DNA of 64,000 bases, taken from positions 136,213,376-136,277,375 of the forward strand of contig NW_020312785.1 in assembly GCF_003265705.1 (NCBI RefSeq), written 5' to 3'. This stretch comes from Callorhinus ursinus (Eukaryota > Chordata > Mammalia > Carnivora > Otariidae). Position numbers and translations under genes: made by a program. The notes under the pieces were generated by a model that had not been told where the DNA came from, did no database searches, and worked only from the letters and a program-made list of their open reading frames with translations. Below are positions 46,956 to 58,560 of the stretch, one piece after another (position 1 is the stretch's first letter; every line of letters starts with the position of its first letter).

Positions 46956-47598
46956 TTTTTAACCTCAGGAAACAAACTGAGGGTTGCTGGAGTGGTGGGG
47001 GGTGGGAGGGATGGGGTGGCTGGGTGACAGACATTGGGGAGGGTATGTGGTATGGTGAGCGCTGTGAATTGTGCAAGACTGTTGAATCACAGATCGGCAC
47101 TTCTGAAACAAATAATGCAATATATGTTAAGAGAAAAAAAAAGATAGCAGGAGGGGAAGAATGAAGGGGAGTAAGTTGGAGGGGGAGACGAACCATGAGA
47201 GACGATGGACTCTGAAAAATAAACAGGTTTCTAGAGGGGACGGTGTTGGGGGATGGGTTAGCCTGGTGATGGGTATTAAAGAGGGCACGGGGCGCCTGGG
47301 TGGCTCAGTCGTTAAGCGTCTGCCTTCAGCTCAGGTCATGATCTCAGGGTCCTGGGATTGAGCCCCGCATCGGGCTCTCTGCTCAGCAGGAAGTATGCTT
47401 CTCCCTCTCCCACTCCCCCTGTTTGTGTTCCCTCTCTCGCTGTGTCTCTCTCTGTCAAATAAATAAAATCTTAAAAAAAGAAAAAGGCACGTTCTGCGTG
47501 GAGCACTGGGTGTTATGCACAATCAATCAGTCATGGAACACTACATCAAAAACTAATGATGTATGGTGATTGACATAACAATAGAAAATTTTAAAAAT
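46956..47598 (+). other. L1 3'UTR and A-rich end
   Basis: A G-rich part (gtggggggtgggagggatgg near 46993) and purine tract (47130-47200) are followed by cactgggtgttatgcac and aaaactaatgatgtatgg, ending in attttaaaaataaataaa. It is interrupted by the SINE at 47290-47479. The same sequence occurs inverted at 20862-21268. Confidence 0.85.
47290..47479 (+). mobile_element. CAN SINE inserted in the L1 3'UTR, plus
   Basis: ggggcgcctgggtggctcagtcg head, ctcccactccccctgtttg body, and gtcaaataaataaaatctt tail. Flanks aaagagggcacg (47278-47289) and gaaaaaggcacg (47480-47491) are imperfect copies of the target. This places the SINE after the L1 insertion. Confidence 0.93.
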
Positions 47599-47614
47599 AA
47601 ATAAATAACAAGCT

Positions 47615-47830
47615 TTAGCAGTGAATACTGTAGAGTAAAAGATGAGGAAACAATAGAGGGAGACTTCTCAACCACCAATTTGAAGAAAATATGTCTCTAA
47701 ATAGATGGGTGTTTCAGCTGAGACCAAAAGATAGAAAGGATCCAACCTAGCAGAAGAGCTGAATGAAGAACTTTCAGGCTGAGAGAGTAGATAGAGCAAG
47801 GCCCTGAAACAGAAAAGAAGTCCTTTCTGT
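47615..47830 (+). repeat. L2-like repeat, right half
   Basis: tcagctgagaccaaaagatag, then gaactttcaggctgagag and gcaaggccctgaaac resembles L2 and continues 40250-40380 across the L1. Confidence 0.5.
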
Positions 47831-48139
47831 GTGTTTCTGTTACCTATAAAAAGGGCTTTGATGGATTTCCTTTGGTTGGCTGTTTCGGTTTTTTATGCCC
47901 GTAGGCTGCTCATGTACTCTAAGGGTTCAGTGAAATTCTAATTCTGCTCTATTTAATTTCTCTCTTCCTGATTTCTTCTTATCTAGTTAGCAACATATGA
48001 GAAATGTTATGATATATTGCTCTGATTTTGTTTTCCTAGTTTAAACGGAGAGTTTCGCTCTGATTATAACATTTACTATCTTCTAATACCGAATGTTTTC
48101 CAATACAGTTAACATCTCATATTAATGCCACTTTTGCAG

Positions 48140-48352
48140 CTGGATTTTCGTACACCCCCAGGTTTTGACCGAACACGTAATGCTGAGATTGGAAACAAGG
48201 ACATTAAATTCAAACATTTGGAGGAAGCCTTTACATCAGAACACTGGCTTGTGAGGATATATAAAGTGAAAGCACCTGATAACAGGGAGACACTAGACCA
48301 TAAACCTCGAGTCACCAACATTTTCCCAAAACAGAAGTATTTGTCAAAGAAG
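48140..48352 (+). CDS. STT3B: STT3B coding exon (exon 15)
   Basis: This 213-bp exon encodes [17 protein letters not shown]...[17 protein letters not shown]...[12 protein letters not shown], about residues 730-800. The [18 protein letters not shown] stretch is a hallmark of the STT3 C-terminal lumenal domain. The acceptor is tgcag and the donor gtgggt; both ends are phase 0. It is preceded by a 9.5-kb intron, most of which is a single L1 insertion. Confidence 0.97.
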
Positions 48353-51300
48353 GTGGGTGCCAAGGGAAATCATGTCTATAAAAGGGTAACTCAAAGTTGG
48401 TTGGTTTGTCTGGAAAACAGTTACTAAAAGTTACTAATTTTCATTTGTCTCTCCTGTCTTTGAGGCGGGAAAGAAGGCCCTCAAGCCCTGTCCCTTCCGA
48501 TACTTGACAGGGTTTGGATGTGTATTGTGGGTTTTTTTGTTTGTTTGTTTGTTTTGTTCTGAGATTAGAGTATGCAAAATAAAGAAGATACAGTTTTATA
48601 CAAAAAAAAAATTTCATTTGCCAGATCTGTGTAGACTATAGCTTATATACAAAGTATCAAACTAGCCTATTAGGGCCATTCCTTTCAAACTGAGCACTTG
48701 AGATATCCCAAGCAGCAGCCTTTTCTGGATAGCATTGTGATTATCAGTGAACCAAGCTGAGATTTTCCAGAGGCATTCTGGCTTTTAGTTTGGGTCATTC
48801 CCATTAGTAAGACTTACTTGAAAGTAAGATATATCTGTGGCCATCACTTTCCAAACTTTTGTGAAAGTAAAAATGTAATTGGTTTCTCATCTTTTGGTCA
48901 AAGCAAATTTATATTGCATTTTCATGTTCCATTCTTAGTATGTTGCTACTATATTACTCACTGAGTAAAGACTAAGTCTGAATTAGTAGAGTCTTGGATT
49001 TAAAAAAATCATTTATCTTAAGATAATTACTTTTAAATGTAATTATCATGACAAAGGTTGTAGATGGGAATTATGATGATGAGACTATTATAGTCCTTTT
49101 GTAATAAATATTTAATAAGATATGAAGTATTTTATTGAAGGTCATTATTGCTCACTTAAGCCAAATAGATCTAATCTTTGCTCTAATAGGCTAGTAAAAA
49201 TGAGTATTTATATAGGTTGCTCTCTATGGGAGATGGGAAATAATGAGCAGTCAGGTAAAATATTAAGGTTGTATTTTAAGGTACTACTCTTACAATACTA
49301 ATTATTAGACCCATTTCAGTCTTAAGTCTTAGAAAAATGCTTAGGTTTACATTGCTTGGATGAGTTTTTTTTAAATCATTAAAGCAATTGTCTTTCCCTT
49401 TGCGTTACTTAAAATATACTTAAAATATATTCAAAGTACAGATTATTTCAATGTGTATTGTAAAAGGGCTAAATATGAACTGTATGATATATAAATAGAA
49501 ACTTTTTAAACTAATACTTTGTCAGATATAAATTGCCCTATCTAGACTGATAAAATATGTCACATGGAGCTGACATGCATGTGTTAGTCATATCAAATTC
49601 ATTGAACAGTATTTACATCAAATGACAGATCAAATGATCTGGTTTTTCATAGCCATGTGGGTGGAGAAACTGGTGAGTCACATCAGTGAAGTCAAAACAA
49701 ATGCTGCTAGTCTCAAGGCACTTACTCCTGAGACATCTAAGCCCAGTTAAAGTCTACCCTTTCTGAGAAACAAAGCCACTGGACTAGCTGTCTAAGTGAA
49801 TTTTTTTTTTTATAGTCCTCCGATAGTGAATTTTCTTAATCTGAGCTCTTTTGTCTTCCCATCATCTCTCTAAAATCAGTAAATGAATGGATAAATAAAA
49901 ATTAGTGTGCCTTGTATGCCCAAAACATACATTCTAATAGCCAACAACATGGATTTTGAATTTCAGGTTTCCATGTCTTTATATTCTGTTTTATACTAGC
50001 ACTAGAGGAATATTTGCTTTCCTCTCTCCACCCCAGTTTTTACTTTTGGGCTGTATAGTCATTTGAGGACTTATTCCTGCTACTACAAAGCTGACAAGGC
50101 TGAGGCATTAGGAATTGTTACGTAGTCCGGGGCTGGAAAAAAAGACTTTTTGACATGGGTCACTGAGGTCTAGTTACATACTTACATAGACCTGGGGCAT
50201 TTTACAAGATCTTATAGAAAAGCTTTCATGTTAGAAATCTTTAGGTGATGATGATAAGGAAACTAACACTTTGACCTGGTTTGAATCTTTTTAAATTGTG
50301 CCCTCTGAAATTTTTTACTTTTTTGCCTTTATAAATTAATAATGAAGTAACATAAATTATGGACAAGTTAGCAGAAGCTAATTTTTATAACCTTAGGAAG
50401 GACTGCATTTTGCCTTTTATTCTTGTGCCTGTTAGAAAAAAAATATAAATTGTTTTAAACTGACATCATAAATTACATGACTTAACATTTACCCTAAATT
50501 TCTGAAACCACCTGCAGCAGTTTTTAAGTCTTCAGCCTTTTCTAAGTGCTTTAAATTATTTGTTTGCAAAAAGTATTTGCTCTTTTCAGTATCTGTGGCT
50601 GTGTCAGAGTGGCAGACACATGTGTCTGTATGATTTGTCTTCTAAGATTCTAACATAGCAAATATTTTTGCAATAAGTTCTAACAACATTTGTAGTGATT
50701 TGTTTCTTACACCAGAAAACATCTGTTGAAAGTATTTTAGTAGGATCCTGAAGTGTTTAGAAAAATGTTATTTTTTAAAGATCTATGAAACTCAGTGTTA
50801 CAGCTTTTTTTTCTTGGTGTTTGGTTTTTGTTTTAAGTTCTTATTTTTCTACCTAAATTGGGAGAATATGCCAAGTAATTTTATTTCTTTCATTTTTGTA
50901 GATAGGTACAATCATCCTCATCTTACACATAATGAAAGTTCCTAAGTTAATTTGTGTTTCCGATACACATACACAGCTAATTCTTAGAGGCCAAACCAGG
51001 AGCCGTATTAACATTTCCTGATTCCTTAGTCTAGTGTCATATTCTGTCATGCTTGGCTTAGCTTACAGCTAAGCATTTAGTGGTTGAGAGGGGAAGAAGA
51101 GTTCATTTACCTGATGGTAAGGAATATTATGATATGCATTTGAGGCATGCTGTGGTACTGCTTTCATCTTAAAGCTAGGAACCTAGTCCAGTTTACCTTG
51201 GATCTCTCAGCATACTTCACATAGAACTATTATTGGTGCTCATTGTTCAAGCAGTCCAGTCATAGGACAAACTAAGGGCTTTATTAAGGCAGTCTTCATC

Positions 51301-51384
51301 ACAATGCTATAAACCATGTGTGTATATATTTTTTAATCTGTGGGAAACCTACACTAATATCATCTGTTCTGTTTTCTTTTTTAG
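48353..51384. other. STT3B intron 15-16
   Basis: 3032 bp, AT-rich. The only repeat I can name is a probable minus MIR at 50895-51050 (gtacaatcatcctcatcttacac). No gene seen. Confidence 0.5.
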
Positions 51385-51465
51385 ACTACAAAAAGGAAGC
51401 GTGGCTACATTAAAAATAAGCTAGTTGTTAAGAAGGGCAAGAAAATATCTAAGAAGACTGTTTAA
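51385..51465 (+). CDS. STT3B: STT3B terminal coding exon (exon 16) and stop
   Basis: Twenty-six codons, TTKRKRGYIKNKLV...KKISKKTV, are followed by TAA at 51463-51465, about residues 801-826. This very basic tail ends in KKTV and is characteristic of STT3B. The acceptor is tttag after a T-rich tract. The tail brings the protein to exactly the length of the human one. One Val (KLVVKK) seems to replace Phe of human, from memory. Confidence 0.96.
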   Translation, partial: TTKRKRGYIKNKLVVKKGKKISKKTV

Positions 51466-53005
51466 ATACACTGTTCTGATTCCTAACTTGAAGCAGTTGT
51501 CCTTGTGAGAACCGGTCTTTGCCTTTAGCTCATGTCATGTTTCACAACAGAGGGTACAGAACCATCACTGGTCCAGATTAATGTACAAAATTTTCTGGCA
51601 ATGCCTGATTTAAAAAATAAAATTGGCTTATTGAGAACAGCTATTTTCTATTTGTAATGTGAAGCAAGACAGAGCACTGCTGTAAATGTCTAACAGCAGA
51701 TTTTTTTTATTGGTACATATTATCCTTCAGATCTGAGAATTTGGACTAATTGCACCAAAGAACCCTCTAATTTGGTCCCTGGCACATGCATACTTGTCAA
51801 TGTTTTTATTTTTTACAAGACCTACATTTTATTTGAATTACCCAAATAGCAATATGTAAAATACAAATGACAAAATGTGATGTGAGTTTCTTGAACCAGT
51901 AAACTAGTACAGGTCTGATAAAGAGGTATTAGAAAAATAATTATACTTCCTTGAACTATATTTATTTTCATGTTTCTCCAATGCAAAGATTGTTTCATCA
52001 AATGTACATTTTCTGTTGCTTACTGTTTGCTCTGTCAAAGAAGCAGCTGCTGTTTCAAAGGTGGACCTCTGAGTAACTAATTGATGCAAATAGTCTTTTA
52101 TGTTGACACATTGCTGCTGTTAGCAGTTGTTTTCACCAGGTACTTAACAGAGCAGATCTCATGCATTGTTCATTCAAGGGCTAAATTTATATCCTTTGGA
52201 AGGCATGGCAACTGCACAGAATGTTGCTTACCAGGATGGGGTTTGGTATCACTGAGATTAGCACTATGTTTACATGCAAAAGATTAAGGAAAAAACCCTT
52301 AAAGTGGACAGGTATCCAAAGTTCATTTTCTGTGACTCTTCAAAATGACAAAGGATTTGTAAACTTTGCCTGTATTTCTTTCATTTTATAATAGTTTCAT
52401 CCATCACAATGATTTTATCCTCTGCTCCATTTATTTTTTTAATCCCTGAAGCATTTGATGAAACACTCTTTAATGCTATATGCATTTTCTTACTTTTATT
52501 AAAAATGTGACAGTTGTCAAAAAATGCACTAAAATATAAATGGAGATTGAACATGTTCATTTCCAGCTTATAGGCAACTTTATATAGACTTGAAAATTTT
52601 CTCCAGTTGTTTAGTAAGTGAAAGAGAAAGGGTTTTTCCTGCCACAGGATATAACTTTTTTTTATATAAACAAGCATAACTTACCACTGCTTTTGGTGGA
52701 AAAGTGCAGAATAGTATGTACCTTTTATGAAGAAAAGTGTAATTTACAATATTCAGTGAGAATGTTACTGCTGATTTTCTTTTCCAAAGTGTAGAATATT
52801 CTTTGATTTATAGAATTCATTTTTGACCCAGATGATGGTTCTTTTACAGACCAATAAAATGGCTGAACATTTTCACAAATAAAGTGTAACTAAATCTGGA
52901 TTTCTGATACCTTGTCATTTGGGGGATTTTATTTTACTTTGTTGCTTTAAAATTCAGTGCAGAGAAGTTGTTGACTGTAGGGGAAATAAAGTTAATTCAA
53001 ATTTT
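51466..53005 (+). other. STT3B: STT3B 3' untranslated region
   Basis: About 1.5 kb of AT-rich sequence follows the stop and contains no recognisable interspersed repeat, in contrast to what flanks it. AATAAA occurs at 51616, 52853, 52878 and 52985. The last is followed by a GT-rich stretch (53003-53025) like a downstream element, so I place the end near 53005. The length fits what I recall of the human 3'UTR. The exact cleavage site is inferred. Confidence 0.75.
52985..52990 (+). terminator. Probable distal poly(A) signal of STT3B
   Basis: AATAAA is followed within about 20-35 bp by ttgtgttaagtgttgtc, a GU-rich downstream element. Together with 52853 and 52878 it forms a cluster that could give alternative ends about 100 bp apart. 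The early copy at 51616 could produce a short-UTR isoform. Confidence 0.6.
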
Positions 53006-53116
53006 GTGTTAAGTGTTGTCTTTGATAAAAATTTCATTTTTGAAGGGAGTTACAGAGTACTGAACACGTAATTCCTTCCTTGTTCACCTTTACAAAGATT
53101 TTAGAGAATATGTGTA

Positions 53117-53556
53117 CAGTAGTCCTCCCCCCTTGTTTGTGGTTTGGCTTTCCTCAGTTTCAGTTTCCCACAGTCAACTGTGATCCAGAAGCAAATGATC
53201 CTCCTTATGATGCATCTTCAGAAGGTAAATAGTAGCCTAACTCACATCACAATGCCTACATCATTCACCCCACATCATCTCATCACGTAGATATTTTATC
53301 TCACATCATCACGAGAAGGGTGAGTGCAATACAATCTTTTAAGACAGAGACCACATTCACACTAACTTTTATTACAGTAGATTTTTGTCATTCTATTTTG
53401 TTAATCATTGTGCCTAATTTATAAATTAAACTTTATTATAGGTATTATGTGTAGGAAAATACAGAATGAATGTATAGGGTTGGGTACTGTCCACATGCTT
53501 AGGTATCCACTGGAGGTCTTAGAACATGTCCCCCTCAGATAATGGGAGGACTGTTG
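53117..53556 (+). mobile_element. TcMar-Tigger-like non-autonomous DNA transposon
   Basis: The ends are cagtagtcctccccc and, reversed, caacagtcctccc; both are flanked by TA (53115-53116, 53557-53558), the mariner/Tigger target. The inside has ggtttggctttcctcagtttcag and gtccacatgcttaggtatccactgg. 440 bp, with no transposase. It lies just beyond the STT3B 3' end. The orientation is a guess. Confidence 0.8.
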
Positions 53557-53558
53557 TA

Positions 53559-54320
53559 GAAAAGAAGTTCTAGATTACTTCAACCTCGACCTACTATTTT
53601 ATTTTTCCTTCTTTATACTCAAGAATTAAAATCTCATTTTGACTTTTTATGAATGAGTGAAGGGGAGAGGAGGGGGGAAGATAGCCCAATAGGAACTTTA
53701 TCTCCTTTAAATGAGGACAGGTCTTTAACAAAAGCGGGGCTCCATAAAGTATATAACCAGTCAAGTCTTCATTGTAGAATTTTCTCATTAAAGCAGAAAT
53801 GATCTTCCACCTTTCTCAGTTTTACGGAACACCATTTTGGTTCAGTGGTTCAGTAAAACACCATACTGTAACTGCATGTGTGGTTTTATTGTAGCACAAA
53901 AGTGAAATTACAGTAGTTTAAATACATTGGAATATACAGTTATTGGCTCAGAATATTCTTTAAATCTCTAAATTCATGTGTGATCACTAACCCCACATCA
54001 CAGAGGGACGTATTAAAGATCATAGCTTTGAATTTAGGCTATAAAACAGCTTTTGTTTTTCCACGTTTTAGAATTGAAAAAGCTGAGTGCTTTGGAATAA
54101 AAATAAGTCCGTGAGACAGCAAATCCAAAGATAAAATTCAGTTTTCAAACTTACATTATTACCTACTTGAGTTTGCATTTGTAGAAATTTACCTCATTTG
54201 AGTCCCTAAGCCATGACCAAGAGGCCAGAGGGCTAGATAGTATAAAAGCATCTTCTAGAGTATTACTGTTTTCATAGCTAAAGGGCCATAAGATGAGATT
54301 TGAAGCTACTGCACCTTCTT
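53559..54320. other. Intergenic, no recognised feature
   Basis: AT-rich sequence downstream of STT3B with no repeat or gene recognised. Confidence 0.45.
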
Positions 54321-55472
54321 CCTTTTTTTTTTTATATTTGTGGCAAAAAATATATAACAATTTACCATCTCACAACTGTACATTCTTAAATGTACAGTTC
54401 AGTACTTTTGAGTACACTGTCATGCACCCAGTCTCCAGAATGCTCTTCACCTTGCTGGAACTGCTGCTTCTTGATGTGGGTTTTGTCAGACATCTACCTT
54501 GCTGCCCATAATCCTCAATTAAGGTACTTAGGTGGAATAGTGGATAGATGGATAGTTCAACAGCAGTTGCAAATTGAGATGGTAGGAAATTGAGACAAAC
54601 CATCCCTACACAAATGTCATGATGTTTAATTCTCTTTAAATAAACTTCTGTTACTGTGAATATGTAACACAGAATAACACAAAACTATACCTTAGTGAAT
54701 TACCACAAAATAAGCAACTTTGTAACCACAGCCCAGGTCAAGAGAACAGAATTGTGCCAGTACTCCAGAAGTTTCCTCGGCTGTAATCCAGTCACGGGCC
54801 TGTCCCAGTCCCCTGTCCGAAAGGTAACCACTCCCCTAGCTTTCATAGTAATTATGGATTTCTGATTCTAATACTTAAGTATTTCTTTCTAAACATAAGT
54901 AATTGCACCTACATTTTAAACGGCGTAAATGGAATCAAAGTATTTTTTGTATTCTTTTCCTCAGTTTTTATGAAATCGATCCAGAATGTTGCATGCAATG
55001 TTTTTATTTTCACTGATAAATAGTATTCCTTGTGTGTGTCACTTTCTTTCTCTTCACCCCGCTTCACACATATTCTGTTGTTGGTAGATATTTGCATTGT
55101 TTCCAGTTTGAGGATATTACAAATACTATAGGAATATCCTTTTGCCTCTCTCTCAGAGCATATATGCATACATTTTTTGGTGGGTATTTACCTAATAAAG
55201 TAGAATTGTTAAGTAGGATATGAAGGTTCTTGCAATTCTCACATCCTAATTAGCCCATATTAATGTTTCTAATTTTCCCTTTCTGGTGGGTGAATAATGA
55301 TTTCTCATTTTGTTTAATTTGCCTTTTCCAGGTTACTGGTGAGGATGGCCATTTGGAAATCCTTTTATATAGGTTTTGATTCTAGTCCATTTTTCTGGTT
55401 TCTTATTATTTGTCATAGTTCTTTATATATCTTGTATATAGGCCCTTCATCATTTGTGTTGCAAACTGCCTA

Positions 55473-55674
<202 letters not shown>

Positions 55675-56539
55675 TAAAAAACCTGAGATGTGAAGATAGT
55701 CTCTTGTATTCTTTTCCAGAAAGTTTATCTTTTGTATTTAGCTTTGTAGTCCACCTGGAATTCATTTGTTGAGTAGTGTGAACTGTTTTTGGATGCTTTT
55801 TGTTTTGTTTTGCATATGTATATATAATTATGCACCATTTCTTGAAAAAAAAATATCCTTTTCCTACACCTTTGCAGTACTCCTCTGCGGTATAAACCAA
55901 GGGTCCATGAGTCTACAGAGAGTTCGTACCTTTGGGTCTTGACTTACTGTAGGCTTAAGATAACTAAGATACAGTAAAGCAAGTCCCTCTCCCATCCCAA
56001 CCTTGTTCTTTAATCTTCCTTGGCTGTTTATTGCCCTATTTTGCTTTTCTGTATAAATTTCAGAACCATGTTGTTAAGTAACACCATAAAAAGAAAGAAA
56101 AAGAAATCTTGTCAGGCTTTTGATTGGGCATTGAAACTGTAGAATAATCTGAACACCTTTAAAATATTGTGTCTTCTGTGTGTGAACATGGAATATCCTT
56201 CAATTTATTTAGGGCTTGGTCATCTTTAATTTCTTATTTCCAGTTTTTAAATAGGCCTTGCACATTTTCATAAGTTTTATTACAATATATGTTGTTTTTT
56301 GATGTCTTACAAAATTTTATATTTCAATTGTCAGCATATAGGAAGTTTGGTTTTGTATGTTGAAATTATACTCCACAACCTGTTAAATTCTTAACAATTC
56401 AGATTATTATAAACATGTGCCATCATAATTGAGGAATAATGGCAGTTTTATCTCTCCCTTTATAGTGGTTACATTTTTTTTTCTTATGCTGCACCGATAG
56501 GACATCTAGTAGAGTACTGCATAGAAAAGGTAACATTTG

Positions 56540-56724
56540 GGGGCGCCTCGGTGGCTCAGTTGGTTGGGCAACTGCCTTCGGCTCAGGTCATGATCCTGGA
56601 GTCCCGGGATCGAGTCCCACATTGGGCTCCCTGCTCAGCGGGGAGTCTGCTTCTCCCTCTGACCCTTCCCCCTCTCATGCTCTCTTTCTCTCTCTCAAAT
56701 AAATAAAATCTTTAAAAAAAAAAA
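56540..56724 (+). mobile_element. CAN SINE (SINEC), plus
   Basis: gggcgcctcggtggctcagttgg head, ctcaaataaataaaatctt tail. Target duplication taacatttg is at 56531-56539 and 56725-56733. First of a four-SINE cluster. Confidence 0.93.
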
Positions 56725-56756
56725 TAACATTTGTGTTTTGTCCTGTCTCATATGGG

Positions 56757-56938
56757 AAGATTTTATTTGAGAGAGACAGTGACAGAGATAGCGGGAGAGA
56801 GAGCGCAAGCAGGGAGGAGAGGGAGAAGCAGACTCCCCACCGAGCAGGGAGCCCGACTTGGGACTCGATCCCAGGACCCCAGAATCATGACCTGAGCTGA
56901 AGGCAGATGCTCAACCTACTGAGTCACCTAGGCGCCCA
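56757..56938 (-). mobile_element. CAN SINE, minus (left of a nested pair)
   Basis: gattttatttgagagagacag tail side, ctgagtcacctaggcgccc head. The outer flanks tctcatatgggaa (56744-56756) and cctcacatgggaa (57138-57150) bracket this and the next SINE together. One SINE therefore inserted in the tail of the other. Confidence 0.9.
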
Positions 56939-57137
56939 TTTTTTAATTTTTTTTAAGATTTTATTTATTTGAGAGAGAGAGAGCGACAGGAGAGAATGAA
57001 TGAGCAACAAGCAGGGAGGGGAGGGAGAAGCAGGCTGCCCGCTGAGCAGGGAGTCTGATGCAGGGATGCCAGCTCAGTTCCTTGGATCATAACCTGAGCC
57101 AAAGGCAGACACTTAACCCACTGAGCCACCCAGGCAC
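56939..57137 (-). mobile_element. CAN SINE, minus (right of the nested pair)
   Basis: ttaagattttatttatttgagagagag tail side, gctgccagctcagttcc-like body changes, and ctgagccacccaggcacc head adjoining the shared right target copy. Same orientation as its left neighbour. Confidence 0.9.
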
Positions 57138-57342
57138 CTCACATGGGAAATTTTTGGTATTTTTCCATATGCTGAGTTTTTATCATGAATGAATCTTATC
57201 ACATGGGCTTTTTTTTTCATTTACTGCGACAATTCTGATTTTTCTCTTTTATTCTGTTAATGTAGTGAATTAGAGACTTTTTGTTCACAGTGTTAAACTA
57301 AATTTGCATGCTTGAAATAAAAGTGATAGAATTTGCTAGTAA

Positions 57343-57530
57343 GGGGCACCTGGGTGGCTCGGTTAAGCGACTGCCTTCGGCTCAGGTCATGATCCCGGAG
57401 TCCCGGGATTGAGTCCCACATCAGCCTCCTTGCTTAGCGGGGAGTCTGCTTCTCCCTCTGACCCTATCCCCTCTTGTGCTTTCTCTCTCTCTCACTCTCT
57501 CGAATAAATAAAAATCTTTAAAAAAAAAAA
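57343..57530 (+). mobile_element. CAN SINE (SINEC), plus
   Basis: ggggcacctgggtggctcgg head with a short deletion, CT body, and cgaataaataaaaatcttt tail. A perfect 13-bp target duplication aatttgctagtaa is at 57330-57342 and 57531-57543. Confidence 0.95.
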
Positions 57531-58560
57531 AATTTGCTAGTAAAACATTTGGGCCTAGATTTCTCTCTGTGTAAAGGTTTGTAATTGCAGATTTAGTTAT
57601 TTTATAGACATAGGATGATTTGGTTTTTTACTTGTCAGTTTTGTTGAAATTGTGTTTCTCAAGGAATTTGTCCATTTCATCTAAATTTTCAAGTTAAAAT
57701 CATGTCCCTTAATTTTAATGTTTTCAGATTCTATAATGATGTCCTTTTCATTCCTAACATTGGTTTTCTTTTTTTGTCTCACATCCCTGTGTGTTTCTGT
57801 CTCTGTCTGTTCTCTCCCTCATTACCATGTTCATTTGCTTTGGCAGTTCTTAATCAATTTTGTTAATTTTTTTCCTTTCAAAAACCAGTTTATGGCTTTG
57901 CTGACACTTTCTACAGTATGTGTTTTATTTCATTAATTTGTGTCAATTTTCTATTTCTTTGGACAGGAGGTGTTCTTTTTAATGTGTTGATTTCTTTTCC
58001 CAATATATGAATTTAAAGTTAGAAGTTTACTCCAAATACAGCTTAAGTCCATTCTTACAAATTTTTGATGTGAACTATTATTCAGTTTAATGTATATTTT
58101 AATTTCCATTGTACTTTCCTTGAACCATGGGTTAGATGTACATTTCTTGATACTCAAATGTAGTGATTTTCTAGTTATCCTTTTATTATTGTTTTTACCT
58201 TAATTGCATCGTGGTCAGATAATCTGACTTTAGCCCTTTGAAAATGGCTGAAATTTGCTCTGTGGCCCAACATATAGTCTATACAGGTGTGTGTATAAAT
58301 GTCCCTGAAACTTATTACTTGCTGAAGATGATGTGTTAAAATTGTAGGCAATTAACAAGTTTGCCTAATTGTCCTTGAGCTGTCAATTTTTCTTTATGTG
58401 TTTTGAACCTATATTATTAGGTGTTACATACACTTGGAACTTTCTTGGTAAATTGAAGCTTCAGTTTTTTGGGAATACCAAATCTTCAGTAACACTTTTT
58501 GTTACAGCCTATTTTGTCTGATAAATAACAGTGTTTTATCAGCTTTATTAAGATGATTGC

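Larger units (their letters stand above)
40381..47598 (+). mobile_element. Nearly full-length carnivore L1 retrotransposon, disabled
   Basis: A complete L1 layout in STT3B orientation: 5'UTR (to 42197), ORF1 (42198-43088), ORF2 (43170 to about 46955), 3'UTR with purine-rich tract and A-rich end. The 16-bp target duplication aaataaataacaagct is at 40365-40380 and 47599-47614. Three extra bases (ata) precede the usual ggggcggagc start. It includes a younger CAN SINE (47290-47479). Both ORFs have stops and frameshifts, so the copy cannot move on its own. Confidence 0.96.
1..53005 (+). other. STT3B: STT3B gene, 3' part (transcription unit)
   Basis: Thirteen exons on the + strand encode the C-terminal 589 residues of STT3B, the catalytic subunit of the ER oligosaccharyltransferase that moves the dolichol-linked glycan to Asn in N-X-S/T sites. 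STT3B-type complexes mainly glycosylate sites missed by the co-translational STT3A complex. Exon phases chain without a break from 9143 to the stop at 51463-51465, and every intron is GT...AG. An acidic loop and a basic tail identify STT3B and not the shorter paralogue STT3A. The promoter, the start codon and the N-terminal DxD motifs lie outside the window on the left. The 3' end is inferred from poly(A) signals. Confidence 0.95.

Noticed and set aside
51904..52677. Minus-strand open frames opposite the STT3B 3'UTR
   Set aside because: Short, AT-driven, unrecognised; no reason to propose an antisense gene.
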